This document shows, piece after piece, positions 8,032 through 16,299 of a stretch of 64,000 bases of DNA (position 1 is its first letter; each line of letters begins with the position of its first letter). The stretch is from Salinisphaera sp052044135 (lineage in GTDB: Bacteria > Pseudomonadota > Gammaproteobacteria > Nevskiales > Salinisphaeraceae). A program made the translations under genes and the position numbers. The stretch covers positions 372,001 through 436,000 of the forward strand of contig NZ_JBQDYF010000001.1 in NCBI RefSeq assembly GCF_052044135.1. The letters run 5' to 3'. The notes below the pieces were generated by a model that ran no database searches, was not told where the DNA came from, and saw only the letters and a program-made list of their open reading frames with translations.

Positions 8032-9201
8032 TTATACGCCCGACCGATGCATGATGCGAGCGATTTTCCCGGCCTGGTAGCGAGCGATGAAGCGCTTGTC
8101 GATTGCCTGCTTGAGTCGCCATACGGCGTAGCCGGTGGGCGCGACCGGCCAGCCGCGGACCGCGACCGCGCGGCGCGCGCCCAGACCGATCAGGGCCAGC
8201 GCCTGCCGTTGCGCGCGGAATTCACGCAGGGGCCGGCCGGTTGCGGCGCGTTCGATATTGTCGGCCAGCACGGGCGCGGCGCGGACGGCGTACACGCCGG
8301 ATTTGGGCCGGGGCACCGGCAGGCTGGCGATGTCGCCGGCGGCGAACACGCCGGGCGCATCGACGCTCCGGAGCTGCGTGTCGACCCGGATGAAGCCGTG
8401 CTCGTCCCGTGCCAGACCGCGCATCGCCAGGCCGGGCGCCACCGCGGCGCCGGTGGCCACGAATACCGCATCGGCAACGAATTCGCGGCCGTCGGCACTC
8501 TCGATCGTACCCGGGGTGATGCGCGCGATGGTCGTGCCGGGATGGCGCGCGATACCGGCATCGAGCAGTGCATCGGCCAGTACCGCCGCCGCGGCCCGTT
8601 CGCCGCGACCGAGCAGCGCGTCGCCGCGGTGGTACAAGGCGATGCGCGGCGCCGGCCGCCGATGGCGCCAACGATACGCCAGCGCGAGCGCCAGTTCGAC
8701 GCCGCCCGCGCCGCCGCCGATGACCGCGATCTCCAGTGCCCGGTCGCTGGCGTCGAGCCGGCGTTCGGTCGCCGACAGCCCGTGCCAGAGCGCGGTCACC
8801 GGCTTGGCGGGCACCACATGCGCGTGATGATCGCCGGCGATCGATCGCGGTACGGCGCCGATATTCAGCGACAGCAGGTCATAGCAACAGCGCGTGCCGT
8901 CGGCGCGGGTGACCGTGCGGGCGGCGGCGTCGATCTGCGTGACCCGCGTGCGGTACAGCGTCACCCGGGCAAGCCGCGCGAGCCGGCCGATATCGACCTG
9001 CATCTGCTGGCACGTGTAATGCCCGGCCACGGTCGTCGGCAGCATGCCGGAATAGGCCATGTGGCGTTCCGGCTCGATCAGGTCGACGGCGGCAAACGCA
9101 TCGTGCAGCGTCGGCCGCAGCGCCAGGCGGCGCAACAATTCCACGTGGGCATGGCCGCCGCCGGCCAGCACCACCCGCGGGCCTCGGCGCATCGCGCCCA
9201 T
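8032..9201 (-). CDS. FAD-dependent pyridine nucleotide-disulfide oxidoreductase family protein
   Basis: A 389-residue flavoprotein with two dinucleotide-binding folds. The FAD site is VVLAGGGHAHVELLRR near the N-terminus and the NAD(P)H site is IAVIGGGAGGVELAL near residue 165, followed by the C-terminal FAD-contacting motif GVFAAGDIAS. The GGGHAHVE motif is characteristic of NDH-2-like proteins that in other bacteria are fused to, or lie beside, selenophosphate synthase (SelD); here it stands alone and no SelD is in view. No redox-active CxxxxC pair is visible, which fits an NADH:quinone-type reductase rather than a disulfide reductase. ATG 9201 is chosen; it lies two bases after the stop of the upstream small gene. 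It appears to be the last gene of a leftward unit beginning near 10965. Confidence 0.8.
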   Translation of the reverse strand: MGAMRRGPRVVLAGGGHAHVELLRRLALRPTLHDAFAAVDLIEPERHMAYSGMLPTTVAGHYTCQQMQVDIGRLARLARVTLYRTRVTQIDAAARTVTRADGTRCCYDLLSLNIGAVPRSIAGDHHAHVVPAKPVTALWHGLSATERRLDASDRALEIAVIGGGAGGVELALALAYRWRHRRPAPRIALYHRGDALLGRGERAAAAVLADALLDAGIARHPGTTIARITPGTIESADGREFVADAVFVATGAAVAPGLAMRGLARDEHGFIRVDTQLRSVDAPGVFAAGDIASLPVPRPKSGVYAVRAAPVLADNIERAATGRPLREFRAQRQALALIGLGARRAVAVRGWPVAPTGYAVWRLKQAIDKRFIARYQAGKIARIMHRSGV

Positions 9202-9203
9202 GC

Positions 9204-9416
9204 TCAATGAAGCGTGTTCCAGTCGCCGACGAACAGGCGATAGCCGATCAGCAGCCCGTAGACCAGCAGCAGGGCGATGACGACCAGCGTGATCGTGCGC
9301 GGGCCCTGCTGGACCGGTTCCGGCTCGCCGCGTCGTCGCCGCTGCCAGCGTTGCCAGCGCGCGCGCACCAAGAGCACGACGATGGCAATCGCGGCCAGCC
9401 AGAACAGAACGCGCAT
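9204..9416 (-). CDS. small two-helix membrane protein
   Basis: A 70-residue protein with a hydrophobic helix at residues 3-18, a strongly basic loop (RARWQRWQRRRRG) and a second helix at about 41-62. The basic loop should be cytoplasmic, placing both termini outside. I do not recognise the family. The gene starts at ATG 9416, one base after the rhomboid stop, and ends two bases before the oxidoreductase start, so the three genes are almost certainly transcribed and probably translated together. That spacing, more than the sequence, is the reason to accept it as real. Confidence 0.65.
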   Translation of the reverse strand: MRVLFWLAAIAIVVLLVRARWQRWQRRRRGEPEPVQQGPRTITLVVIALLLVYGLLIGYRLFVGDWNTLH

Positions 9417-9417
9417 G

Positions 9418-10026
9418 TCAGAACTGCGCGCCGGGCGAGGTGATCTGCGCCAGGAACAGCGGCCCCAGCCGCGGTTCCATGATCAGCGTGAACACCACGC
9501 CGAAGGCCGCGCCCCACAGATGTGCGCTGTGGTTGATGTGGTCGTGCCCGATCCGGTTGGCGTACAGCCCGTAGGCGGTGAACAGCACGCCGTAGACAAT
9601 CGCCGGCACCGGCACCACGAACACATAGATCGTCGACCAGGGCGCCAGCAGAATGAAGGCGAACAGCACGGCCGATACCGCGCCCGAGGCGCCGAGGCTG
9701 CGATAGCGCGAGTCGTTGCGGTGCTGGAGATAGCTCGGCACTGTCGAAACCACCGCGGCGGCCAGGTAGAAGGCGACGAAGCCGGTCGCGCCGATATAGC
9801 GCTCGAAAAAGCCCTCGATCACGCGGCCGAAGAAGAACAGCGTGATCATGTTGAAGGCCAGGTGCGCGCCATCGGCATGCACGAAGGCGTTGGTCAGCAG
9901 CCGATAGTATTCACCGCGACTTACCGCTGGCGGCCAGAGCAGCAGCCGATCGAGCAGGCGCGCGTTGGAAAAGCAAGTGATCGAGACCGCGCAGGTGATC
10001 GCGATCAGGATGACGGTAACCCACAT
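9418..10026 (-). CDS. rhomboid family intramembrane serine protease
   Basis: A 202-residue polytopic protein with the catalytic features of rhomboid proteases: HLAFNM at 55-60 in the second helix region, the serine motif GASG with S114, and the catalytic histidine H169 in SAHLWG. Serine and histidine form the dyad that cuts substrates within the membrane. The length matches the minimal six-helix bacterial form. Start ATG 10026 has GGGAA about seven bases upstream; the longer open frame to 10251 would run antisense through DUF427 coding and is rejected. Substrate unknown. It sits in a leftward cluster between DUF427 and a small membrane protein. Confidence 0.9.
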   Translation of the reverse strand: MWVTVILIAITCAVSITCFSNARLLDRLLLWPPAVSRGEYYRLLTNAFVHADGAHLAFNMITLFFFGRVIEGFFERYIGATGFVAFYLAAAVVSTVPSYLQHRNDSRYRSLGASGAVSAVLFAFILLAPWSTIYVFVVPVPAIVYGVLFTAYGLYANRIGHDHINHSAHLWGAAFGVVFTLIMEPRLGPLFLAQITSPGAQF

Positions 10027-10088
10027 AATGATTCCCGGTTGGCGGGCGAAAACCCGCCCGAGTATACGGCCCTGCCCGGGCGATGGTC

Positions 10089-10448
10089 TCAGCCGCGCTG
10101 GTCGACCCGGATCGCCGGGTGGTCGAACGCCACCCGGCCGGCGATCGCCGCCACGCTGGCGAGCGGCTCGTCGTAGGACCAGGCGGCATCGGTATAGCGC
10201 TGTCCGTCGATCGTCACATGGAAATAACGGGCGTCGCCCTTGTAGGGGCAATGCGTGCGCGTATCCGAATCGATCAGCACGCCGGCGGCAATATCGCCGC
10301 GCGGCAGGTACAGCCTCGGTCGGTAGCCGCGCTCGGTCAGCAACGCGGCGCGGCGGGAGTGCGCGATCAACCGTGTGTCGACGCTCACGATGACGGTCGT
10401 GGCCACGGGTTCGGTGGTGATGCGTTGCGCGCTGTCGTTATCGGTCAT
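10089..10448 (-). CDS. DUF427 domain-containing protein
   Basis: A 119-residue single-domain protein matching DUF427, a small cytoplasmic beta-fold family of unknown function. The recognisable stretch is residues 38-100: YLPRGDI followed by the conserved THCPYKGDARYFHV and AAWSYDEPL. Many family members share the CPYKG core. The start ATG 10448 overlaps the end of the upstream DUF6314 gene by 11 bases, so the two are probably translationally coupled. No function is assigned. Confidence 0.82.
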   Translation of the reverse strand: MTDNDSAQRITTEPVATTVIVSVDTRLIAHSRRAALLTERGYRPRLYLPRGDIAAGVLIDSDTRTHCPYKGDARYFHVTIDGQRYTDAAWSYDEPLASVAAIAGRVAFDHPAIRVDQRG

Positions 10449-10965
10449 GGCGGATTTCGTCGTTCGGCGCGATCGGCGACGCGCGATAGCGATAGTACAG
10501 ATGCTCGTTCTTGCGTGGCCCGGTGATCGACCAGTCCAGATCGAAGCCATCGTGGACCAGTTCGAGCGTGCCGCGATAGACATCGTCGCCGCAAAGATGG
10601 GGTTGTCGGCAGACCAGGCGCCGCCTGCCGTCGGCCACCAGTTCGAACAGGAACACGGCCGCGGCCGTGCCGAAGCGCTCGTGGTAGAGCCGCAGGCGGT
10701 TGTCGGCCCGCACCCAGCGATAGACATTATGGAATGCCACCGGGCGCGCCGCGCCCGCCGGTGAGAACCGGCCGCGCTCGGTCAGGCGCCAGGCGTCGCC
10801 GTCGGGCATGGCCGTGATCTCGGCGCGGCCGGCACCGCGCCAGCCGGTCTGGGAGGCCGCGCCCGGTTCGGCCACGAACGACAGCGCACGCAGCCCGGGC
10901 AGCCGCTGCCAGGTCCGTATAATCGTGTCGCTTGCCCCGTCTTCCGCCGTCGCTGCGATTGTCAT
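10438..10965 (-). CDS. DUF6314 family protein
   Basis: A 175-residue protein resembling the DUF6314 family: an antiparallel beta-rich fold with the landmarks LTERGRF near 62-68, NVYRWV near 80, HLCGDDVYRG near 122 and SITGPRKNEHLYYRY near the C-terminus. The function of this family is unknown to me. It is followed with an 11-base overlap by DUF427. Its ATG at 10965 overlaps, on the opposite strand, the ATG of the EamA transporter (10964), so the promoter and leader of each gene must lie inside the other's coding region, or one of the starts is internal to what I show. Confidence 0.65.
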   Translation of the reverse strand: MTIAATAEDGASDTIIRTWQRLPGLRALSFVAEPGAASQTGWRGAGRAEITAMPDGDAWRLTERGRFSPAGAARPVAFHNVYRWVRADNRLRLYHERFGTAAAVFLFELVADGRRRLVCRQPHLCGDDVYRGTLELVHDGFDLDWSITGPRKNEHLYYRYRASPIAPNDEIRHDR

Positions 10966-11827
10966 GAGCTATCTCGTTGCCGTCACTGTTCTCTGGGCGT
11001 TTTCCTTCAGCCTGATCGGCGTCTATCTGGCCGGCCAGGTGGATGACTATTTTGCCGTGTTGACACGCATTACGCTGGCGTTCGCCGTGTTTGCGCCGAT
11101 GCTGCGCCCGCACGCCACGGGGCGCGGGCCCGCGCTGGGCTTGATGGCGGTCGGGGCGGTCCAGATCGGGCTGATGTATCTGTTTTTCTATCAGTCGTTT
11201 TTGTTCGTGTCGGTGCCGGAGGTGCTGCTGTTCTCGATTCTTACCCCGGTCTACATCACCCTGCTCGATGATCTGCTGGCCGGCCGGTTCGCGCCGCGGT
11301 ATCTGCTGGTGGCGCTGCTGGCCGTCGCCGGGGCGGGCGTGATCCGCTACACCGACGTCGGCGAAAACGTCTGGCTTGGCTTTGCCCTCATGCAGGGGGC
11401 GAACCTGTGTTTCGCGATCGGTCAGGTGGGCTATCGGCGACTGGCGCCGCGGCTGTCTGCCGCCGTGCCGCTGCATCGCCAGTTCGGCTGGTTCTTCGCC
11501 GGCGCCTGGCCGGTGGCCGCGCTCGGCTTCGCCCTGTTCGGCGACCGTTCGGCCCTGCCCGACACGCCGGTCGAGTGGGGCGTGTTGCTCTGGCTCGGGA
11601 TCGCGGCCTCCGGTGCCGGCTACTATGCCTGGAATCGCGGCGTGGCGATGGTCGATGCCGGCACGCTCGCCGTCATGAACAATGCCCTGATCCCGGCCGG
11701 CCTGGTGGTGAATCTGTTGATCTGGAATCGCGATGCCGATCTGTTGCGGCTGGCGATCGGCGCGGCGATCATCGGCGGCGCGCTCGCCGTCAACGCCGGC
11801 TGGGCTCGGCGGCCTGTACCGCGGTAG
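10964..11827 (+). CDS. EamA/DMT family transporter
   Basis: A 287-residue protein with ten predicted membrane helices in two EamA repeats, the layout of drug/metabolite-type exporters (amino acids, amines, carboxylates). The first helix begins at residue 3, which supports ATG 10964 as the start rather than the upstream frame opening at 10808. The second repeat carries the family landmark near GIAASGAGYYAWNRGVAMVDAG at about 215-236, which resembles the paired-residue region of RhaT/YdcZ-like exporters. The substrate cannot be inferred. The gene reads into dihydroxyacetone kinase 31 bases downstream, but I see no functional link. Confidence 0.83.
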   Translation: MSYLVAVTVLWAFSFSLIGVYLAGQVDDYFAVLTRITLAFAVFAPMLRPHATGRGPALGLMAVGAVQIGLMYLFFYQSFLFVSVPEVLLFSILTPVYITLLDDLLAGRFAPRYLLVALLAVAGAGVIRYTDVGENVWLGFALMQGANLCFAIGQVGYRRLAPRLSAAVPLHRQFGWFFAGAWPVAALGFALFGDRSALPDTPVEWGVLLWLGIAASGAGYYAWNRGVAMVDAGTLAVMNNALIPAGLVVNLLIWNRDADLLRLAIGAAIIGGALAVNAGWARRPVPR

Positions 11828-11858
11828 TCTGGCGGCAGACAATACACGGGAGCCGGCC

Positions 11859-13487
11859 ATGGATTTCTTCTTTAATGCCGCCGATGACGTGGTCGACGAG
11901 GGCCTGTCGGGGCTGGCCCGGATCGCGCCGGTACGCGTGAGCGAGCGGGCGTCCGGCATGCGGTTGATCGTGGATCGCGATTTCGACAACAGCCGGGTGG
12001 CGGTGATTTCCGGCGGCGGCGCGGGTCACGAGCCGGCCCACGCCGGGTTTGTCGGCCACGGCATGCTGGCCGCCGCCATCGCCGGCGACTTGTTCACCTC
12101 GCCCAGCGTCGAGGCCGTGCTGGCCGCGATCCGCGAAGTGACCGGGCCGGCCGGCTGTCTGCTGGTGATCAAGAACTACACCGGCGACCGGCTCAATTTC
12201 GGCCTCGCGGCCGAGCGCGCCGCCCGCGAGGGCTACACCGTGCGCAGCGTGATCGTGGCCGACGATATCTCGCTACCCGAGGACGTCGGCGCGCGCGGGC
12301 TGGCCGGGACGGTGCTGGTGCACAAGATCGCCGGCCATCATGCCGCCGCCGGTGCGGATATCGATACGGTGACGCGTGCGGCACAGACGACCATAGACGG
12401 GCTGGTCTCGATCGGCCTGTCGTTGTCCAGCGCGACGTTGCCGGGCGGCAAACGCGAGCCCCGTTCGCCGGAACTGGGGCTGGGCATCCACAACGAGCCG
12501 GGTGTGCGCGAAGTCGCGCCCGAGAACGCCGCCGATGCCGTCCGGCTGGCGCTGGAGCCGCTGATCGAGGCCGCCGAGGCGCGTCATGACGGCGATGCCC
12601 GCTGGGTGGTCCTGATCAACAACCTGGGCGGCTGCTCGACCCAGGAGATGGCGGTACTTACCGGCGAAGTGCTGGCCCGGTTGCCGGCCGATCGAGTGCG
12701 CGCGGCAGTGGTACCGGCACCGGTGATGAGTTCCATGAACATGCACGGCTTCTCGATCACACTGCTGCCGATCGACGATGACGCACGGGCCGCGTTGGCC
12801 AGCCCGGTGGCTGCCATCGGCTGGCCCGGGCTGTGCGATGTGGCCGCGCCCGAGACCTTCGTGCCGACTGTCAGCGAGCACAAGGCGCCCGGCGCCGGCG
12901 GGCGTGATCCGGCGCGCGCGGATCGCATCCGGGCGGCCACCGATGCCCTGTCCTCGGCCCGCGCCGAGCTCGACGATCTGGACGCCGCGGCCGGCGACGG
13001 CGATACCGGCACCGCCTTCAATCGAGGCGCCAAGGCGATCCGCGGCGCGCTGGATGATGATCGCGTGTCCACCGGCGAGCCGGCGTTGCTGGCCGACGAA
13101 ATCGGCGATCTGCTGGCGCGCGAGATGGGCGGCTCGTCCGGCGTGTTGCTGTCGATCCTGTTCACCGCGACCGCCGCGGCCCTGCGCGACGGCCATGCCT
13201 TCGGCGCGGCGCTGGCGGCCGGTATCGGCCGCATGCAGGATTACGGTGGCGCGCAAGCGGGTGATCGCACCATGCTCGATGCGCTCGTCCCCGCGGCTCA
13301 GGCGCTGGCCGACGGTGGTTCGCTTGGCGACGCGGCGCAAGCGGCGCGCGCCGGTGCCGACGCCACGGCCGACATGGGCCATGCCGGCGCCGGTCGCGCG
13401 GCCTATGTCCGCGACGAGGCATTGACCGGCGTGGTCGATCCCGGCGCCGAGGCGGTGGCGCGTGTGTTCGAGGCACTGGCCGGCTGA
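11859..13487 (+). CDS. ATP-dependent dihydroxyacetone kinase, DhaK-DhaL fusion
   Basis: A 542-residue single-chain dihydroxyacetone kinase. The N-terminal DhaK domain has GGGAGHEPAHAGFVGHGML at 52-70 and the substrate-binding histidine H211 in LGLGIHNEPG, which forms the hemiaminal with dihydroxyacetone. The C-terminal DhaL domain carries the nucleotide/Mg motif DAAAGDGDTGTAF near 377-389 and a GGSSGVLL loop. This two-domain form uses ATP directly, unlike the PTS-dependent three-subunit E. coli enzyme, and no DhaM is present. GGGAG lies six bases before ATG 11859. Product DHAP enters glycolysis. A glycerol dehydrogenase partner is not in the window; a neighbouring SDR at 15398 is not an obvious substitute. 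Confidence 0.93.
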   Translation: MDFFFNAADDVVDEGLSGLARIAPVRVSERASGMRLIVDRDFDNSRVAVISGGGAGHEPAHAGFVGHGMLAAAIAGDLFTSPSVEAVLAAIREVTGPAGCLLVIKNYTGDRLNFGLAAERAAREGYTVRSVIVADDISLPEDVGARGLAGTVLVHKIAGHHAAAGADIDTVTRAAQTTIDGLVSIGLSLSSATLPGGKREPRSPELGLGIHNEPGVREVAPENAADAVRLALEPLIEAAEARHDGDARWVVLINNLGGCSTQEMAVLTGEVLARLPADRVRAAVVPAPVMSSMNMHGFSITLLPIDDDARAALASPVAAIGWPGLCDVAAPETFVPTVSEHKAPGAGGRDPARADRIRAATDALSSARAELDDLDAAAGDGDTGTAFNRGAKAIRGALDDDRVSTGEPALLADEIGDLLAREMGGSSGVLLSILFTATAAALRDGHAFGAALAAGIGRMQDYGGAQAGDRTMLDALVPAAQALADGGSLGDAAQAARAGADATADMGHAGAGRAAYVRDEALTGVVDPGAEAVARVFEALAG

Positions 13488-13495
13488 TCGATACG

Positions 13496-14572
13496 CTATT
13501 GGGGCGGCGCGGCCTCGGCCGCGAGCCGGCCGCGGATGGCCTGCAGACCGGCCAGCCAGAACAGGGGCACGGCCTCGATGAAGATGCGGTGCTCGGCGAT
13601 GCGCCCGACCACGATGCCGACCAGGATCAGCGGCACGGCCAGACCGAGGATCGCCGCCCGCAGGCGGCGATCGATACAGCGCCACCACAGCACGACCACC
13701 AGCCAGCAGCCGCCCACGAATCGGACCGGCTCGGTCAGCAGATAAGCCGGATGCGACAGCAGCCGCAGGTTTTCCGTGATGTGCAGCTCGTACTGGGTGT
13801 CGCCGAGCGCGGCGTGCGGATTCGGCTGGTTGGAGAAAAGCCAGTGCAGGGGCCACTCGACGGCGGCATACAATGCCAGCATCAGCCCGAGCAGCGCGGC
13901 GAACCGGGTCATCGGCAGCCGCCCGGCGAGCATCAACGCGGCCATGGGGATGACGAACAGCGTGGTCTCGCGATTGACGGTCGCCAGCGCGAACAGGATC
14001 GCGAATCCGCCCAGGCGCCGCCATTCCGGGCGATCGCCCCAGTCGGCCACCGCCAGCAGCAGGGCCAGGGTGAAGGCCGCGGCCGGCAGGTCGTAGGGGT
14101 AATAGAACAGCGTGCGCGCGCTCCAGTTGCCCAGGTCGAGGGTGCCGCCGTCGAGCGAAATCAGCGGCCAGACCCGCAGATCGGGCATGAGCACCACGAT
14201 CGCCAGCGGCAGGACAATCGAGAGTGCGAGCAGGCGCTTGAGCGCTTCGGTTTCGGCGATGCCGAAACGTTCGACCGCGCGGTAGGCCAGCATGATCAGC
14301 GCCATCCAGGCCACCACTTCCAGCAGGCCGAATACCAGATGCGGTCCGAGCGGCGCCAGATGCTCGATGGCAGCCGCCAGGGCCGGGATCAACACCCGGT
14401 GCTGGAACGGCTCCACGGCGGTGAAATGCGTCATGCGGGCGAAACTGGTCAGGCGGTACGGTGCGGTGATCGATAGCTGGACTGCGGTGCAGAACAGCGA
14501 CACGAGCAGCGCGGCAGCCCACCAGACACCGCGCTCGAAGCGGTTGGCGGAGGAATGTGAGATCGATGCCAA
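13496..14572 (-). CDS. polytopic membrane protein of unknown function
   Basis: About 359 residues with roughly nine hydrophobic helices and short loops. A conserved-looking loop after the first helix reads FTAVEPFQHRVLIPALAAA, and a later loop has NRETTLFVIP, a pattern seen in integral membrane proteins related to polyprenyl-phosphate-dependent glycosyltransferases; this resemblance is only suggestive. No ATG exists near the first helix. TTG 14572 with GGGGA about eight bases upstream is the best start I find, since residues encoded further upstream are low-complexity and not membrane-like. Convergent with dihydroxyacetone kinase, nine bases apart. Confidence 0.6.
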   Translation of the reverse strand: MASISHSSANRFERGVWWAAALLVSLFCTAVQLSITAPYRLTSFARMTHFTAVEPFQHRVLIPALAAAIEHLAPLGPHLVFGLLEVVAWMALIMLAYRAVERFGIAETEALKRLLALSIVLPLAIVVLMPDLRVWPLISLDGGTLDLGNWSARTLFYYPYDLPAAAFTLALLLAVADWGDRPEWRRLGGFAILFALATVNRETTLFVIPMAALMLAGRLPMTRFAALLGLMLALYAAVEWPLHWLFSNQPNPHAALGDTQYELHITENLRLLSHPAYLLTEPVRFVGGCWLVVVLWWRCIDRRLRAAILGLAVPLILVGIVVGRIAEHRIFIEAVPLFWLAGLQAIRGRLAAEAAPPQ

Positions 14573-14775
14573 GTGGTCTGTCCCCGGGCAAATCCAAGCA
14601 GCGGCCCTACGGCCGGGCGACGTCTGCGCGCTCCCCGAGCCGGCGCCTCGCGATCCGACGGGCGCGGTGTCGCTTCGAGGAGTCGACGGTCTGCCGCCAG
14701 TTTGGCACGTTGCGGCACCGATTCGATGGGTGCTGGCGGTAGACTGGGGGTTTCCCCTTGTTTCGGGCATTCAAC

Positions 14776-15312
14776 ATGAACGTTTCATCGCGCTCGCCGT
14801 TTCGTATCGTGCTGTTGGCCACCGGCGGCACCATAGAGAAAAGCTATGACGCCACTGCCGGCGCGCTCACGCTGGACAGACCGGTTATCGAGACACTGCT
14901 CGCGCATCTCGACCAGCCCGACGTGCGGATCGAGGTCCGGCGTGTGATGTCGATCGACTCACTGGCGATGGGCGAGGCCGAGCGCGCCGAGGTCGTGGCC
15001 GCGGCACGCGACTGCCTGGCGGCCGATGACGCGGATGCCATCGTGATCACCCACGGCACCGATACGCTGGCGCGTACGGCCGAGGCGCTTGCCGAAGCCC
15101 TGGACGGCCCCGGTTGCCCGATCGTGCTCACCGGCGCGATGCGACCGTATCGCGTGGCCGACAGCGATGCCGCCCAGAACGTGGCCCAGGCCGTCATGGC
15201 CGCACGCCTGGTCGTGCCCGGCGTGTATGCCGCGTTCCATGGCCGCGTGATCCCGGCCGGGCGCATCGTCAAGGACTACGAGCGGCTGACGCTGGTCGAA
15301 GCCGAGACTTGA
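14776..15312 (+). CDS. single-domain asparaginase/glutaminase-family protein
   Basis: A 178-residue protein that corresponds only to the N-terminal domain of L-asparaginase. It has the first active-site threonine motif LLATGGTIE at 14-22 and the second motif THGTDTLA near 92-99, followed by VLTGAMRP. The usual C-terminal domain (about 130 residues), which completes the active site of the neighbouring subunit, is absent, and the reading frame ends cleanly before the next gene. Stand-alone N-domain proteins of this size are known in proteobacteria, so this is probably a natural short form rather than a broken gene. Whether it hydrolyses asparagine is open. ATG 14776 is chosen over 14758. Confidence 0.8.
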   Translation: MNVSSRSPFRIVLLATGGTIEKSYDATAGALTLDRPVIETLLAHLDQPDVRIEVRRVMSIDSLAMGEAERAEVVAAARDCLAADDADAIVITHGTDTLARTAEALAEALDGPGCPIVLTGAMRPYRVADSDAAQNVAQAVMAARLVVPGVYAAFHGRVIPAGRIVKDYERLTLVEAET

Positions 15313-15397
15313 AAAAAGTCGATCGCGCGCAAGGTTCTGAGGGTCAACACTTCAATGGCCGCGCCATGACGCGTGGCCGACTAGAGGATCCCTGCCA

Positions 15398-16132
15398 ATG
15401 CAATATCGCGATCTGACCGACAACATCTGTGTCATCACCGGCGCCTCCAGCGGCATCGGTGAAGCCACGGCGCGGGCGCTGGTCGCCGAAGGCGCCCAGG
15501 TCATCCTCGTCGCGCGCAGCGCCGACAAAATCGAAAAACTCGCCGACGAACTCGGCGCCAAGGCGAGTGCCATGCCCACCGATGTCGGTGATGCCGAGGC
15601 CGTGGCCCGGCTGTTCGAGCGCATCAAGGCCGACTACGGCGCGGTGGATCTGATGTTCAACAACGCCGGCGTCGGCTACAACGACCCGTTCGCCGAGTCC
15701 AGGCCCGAGGAATGGAAGAAGCAGATCGACGCCAATCTGTACGGCGTTCTCAACTGCACCCAGGCCGCGATCCCGCTGATGAAGGGGCGCGAGGCGCCGA
15801 TGATCTCGACTGTTTCCAGCGTGGGTGGCCGCTTCGGCGTGCCCGGCTGGTCGGTCTACTGCGCGACCAAGTTTGCCGTGGTCGGTTTCCACGACACCCT
15901 GCGCAAGGAGCTGGGTGGCGACGGTATCCGCGTATCGCTGATCGAACCCGGCGCGGTCTATACCAACTGGGGCTTCAATGTGAGCGAGGACGCCATGCAG
16001 GAGCGCCGCGACAAGGTCGATGCGCTGCACCCCGAGGACATCGCCAGTTCGCTGGTCTATGCCTTCGCCCAGCCCGGCCACGTCAATGCCCAGGAAATCC
16101 TGGTGATGCCGACCAAGCAGGTCTCGCCGTAA
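15398..16132 (+). CDS. short-chain dehydrogenase/reductase (SDR)
   Basis: A 244-residue classical SDR. The cofactor-binding motif TGASSGIGEA is at 14-23, NNAG at 88-91, and the catalytic Tyr-x-x-x-Lys is Y154-K158 (WSVYCATK), with a serine near 140. The C-terminal half (GAVYTNWGFNVSEDAMQ) resembles YdfG-like or clavulanate-type SDRs that reduce small hydroxy acids or aldehydes with NADP(H); the substrate cannot be read from sequence. The start ATG 15398 has GAGG ten bases upstream. It is followed by a clear rho-independent terminator at 16157-16187. Confidence 0.9.
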   Translation: MQYRDLTDNICVITGASSGIGEATARALVAEGAQVILVARSADKIEKLADELGAKASAMPTDVGDAEAVARLFERIKADYGAVDLMFNNAGVGYNDPFAESRPEEWKKQIDANLYGVLNCTQAAIPLMKGREAPMISTVSSVGGRFGVPGWSVYCATKFAVVGFHDTLRKELGGDGIRVSLIEPGAVYTNWGFNVSEDAMQERRDKVDALHPEDIASSLVYAFAQPGHVNAQEILVMPTKQVSP

Positions 16133-16156
16133 GCCAGGGCATTAGCGCTTGAATCA

Positions 16157-16187
16157 AACCGGCCGTCGGCGAGGCGGCCGGTTTTTT
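16157..16187 (+). terminator. rho-independent terminator after the SDR gene
   Basis: A nine-base-pair perfect stem, AACCGGCCG (16157-16165) with CGGCCGGTT (16175-16183), closes a nine-base loop and runs into a T-tract ending at 16187. It lies 25 bases after the SDR stop. Confidence 0.88.
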
Positions 16188-16299
16188 GTCTCGCGTGGGC
16201 TGGCCCGTAACCGGCGCGATGCGGCAACAGTACGCGCCCGGACGTGCCCCGGGCCGGCGTCTCTTCACGCGCCGGGGCCGGGCATGGGATGCTTGGCCC

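Noticed and set aside
12273..14597. A 774-codon minus-strand frame spanning dihydroxyacetone kinase and the membrane-protein gene
   Set aside because: It is antisense to a well-supported kinase and in another frame over the membrane protein; it has low-complexity composition and no domain.
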